Shown here: positions 63,579-64,000 of the stretch, piece after piece
Layout: each line of letters opens with the position of its first letter
Position numbering within the stretch: position 1 is the stretch's first letter
Assembly (NCBI GenBank): GCA_023055505.1
Contig: JALIRH010000031.1
Location: forward strand, 2,378,485-2,442,484
Length of the DNA: 64,000 nucleotides
Direction of reading: 5' to 3'
Source of the DNA: Callipepla californica brunnescens
Taxonomy: Eukaryota > Chordata > Aves > Galliformes > Odontophoridae
Program-made: the position numbers and the translations under genes
The notes under the pieces: generated by a model
Told to the model about the DNA's origin: nothing
What the model saw: the letters and a program-made list of their open reading frames with translations, nothing else
The model's database searches: none

Positions 63579-64000
63579 GCTTGTTTCAAATAAAGAGGGC
63601 AGTTCAAGTAAGGAGCTCCAAAGTGACCAGAATTACACAGAGTGTAGAAAAGAATCAATTCTGAAGCTTGTCTGCATTGTCGTCCAATGGATAAAGAGTG
63701 AACTGATATGACATTCTCAGTTCACCCTCATCAGAAACAAACTTACAACCTATGAGTATAAATTTCTGATATGAAGAGCAACTGTATTACTGCTCAGTCA
63801 GCATTTTGCTTCTATACAACAATTTCCTGAGCATTTTGTACCCAAGCAAGCCTGATCTATATTGTGTTCTTTGCAAAAGAGAGAAGAGGGGAGTACAGTG
63901 TAGATCTAAGATGTTAGGTCTCATACCATTTTTAAATTTTATGCTCTTCTTTTACTGATGACAAATGCCATATGGCTCAGGATATCATGAAAATGAGGTA

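Larger units (their letters stand above)
53684..64000 (+). other. PCSK5: PCSK5 intron 3, first 10.3 kb (continues past the window)
   Basis: The strong donor ATG/gtaagt begins this intron, and no acceptor joins the next PCSK5 exon (expected to begin with a conserved HCSD) within the window. It contains a hairpin close to the donor, two CR1 copies and one mariner copy. The stretches 53930-58502, 60936-63275 and 63526-64000 show nothing else I recognise besides simple repeats. Confidence 0.85.

Noticed and set aside
1..64000. CRISPR arrays, operons, tRNA, rRNA, LTR retroviruses
   Set aside because: I saw no regularly spaced repeats, no cloverleaf-type sequence and no LTR pair or retroviral gene blocks. 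Old or short copies could escape reading by eye.

Overview
The window is vertebrate genomic DNA from a bird, most likely a galliform such as chicken. Three short exons separated by introns of 26,490 and 19,999 bp encode an avian-looking PCSK5 N-terminus. The interspersed repeats are CR1 retrotransposon relics and mariner relics of the chicken 'Galluhop' type. PCSK5 lies on chromosome Z in chicken; that placement is background knowledge and cannot be read from this window. Nothing looks prokaryotic or viral.

Layout: (1) Positions 1-5590 are 5' flank with no gene seen, one CR1 copy and one enhancer-like block. (2) A CpG island at about 5590-7790 holds the promoter, the 5' UTR with two upstream ATGs, and coding exon 1 (6778-6975). 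(3) Intron 1 (6976-33465) carries four mariner remnants, two ancient CR1 relics and a younger CR1 with a ruined reverse transcriptase. (4) Exon 2 is at 33466-33570. (5) Intron 2 (33571-53569) is almost free of recognisable repeats. (6) Exon 3 is at 53570-53683. (7) The first 10.3 kb of intron 3 contains an imperfect hairpin close to the donor, two CR1 copies and the most complete mariner copy.

The window encodes only the first 139 residues of PCSK5: signal peptide, the whole inhibitory prodomain with its internal and primary autocleavage sites, and the first residues of the mature enzyme. The catalytic domain, P domain and cysteine-rich tail lie downstream of the window. I found no undescribed multi-gene system. 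The most checkable observations are the uORFs, an inverted mariner pair able to fold in the pre-mRNA, a shared internal deletion among the short mariners, the uniform antisense orientation of all CR1 copies, and several palindromic or duplicated regulatory-type motifs.
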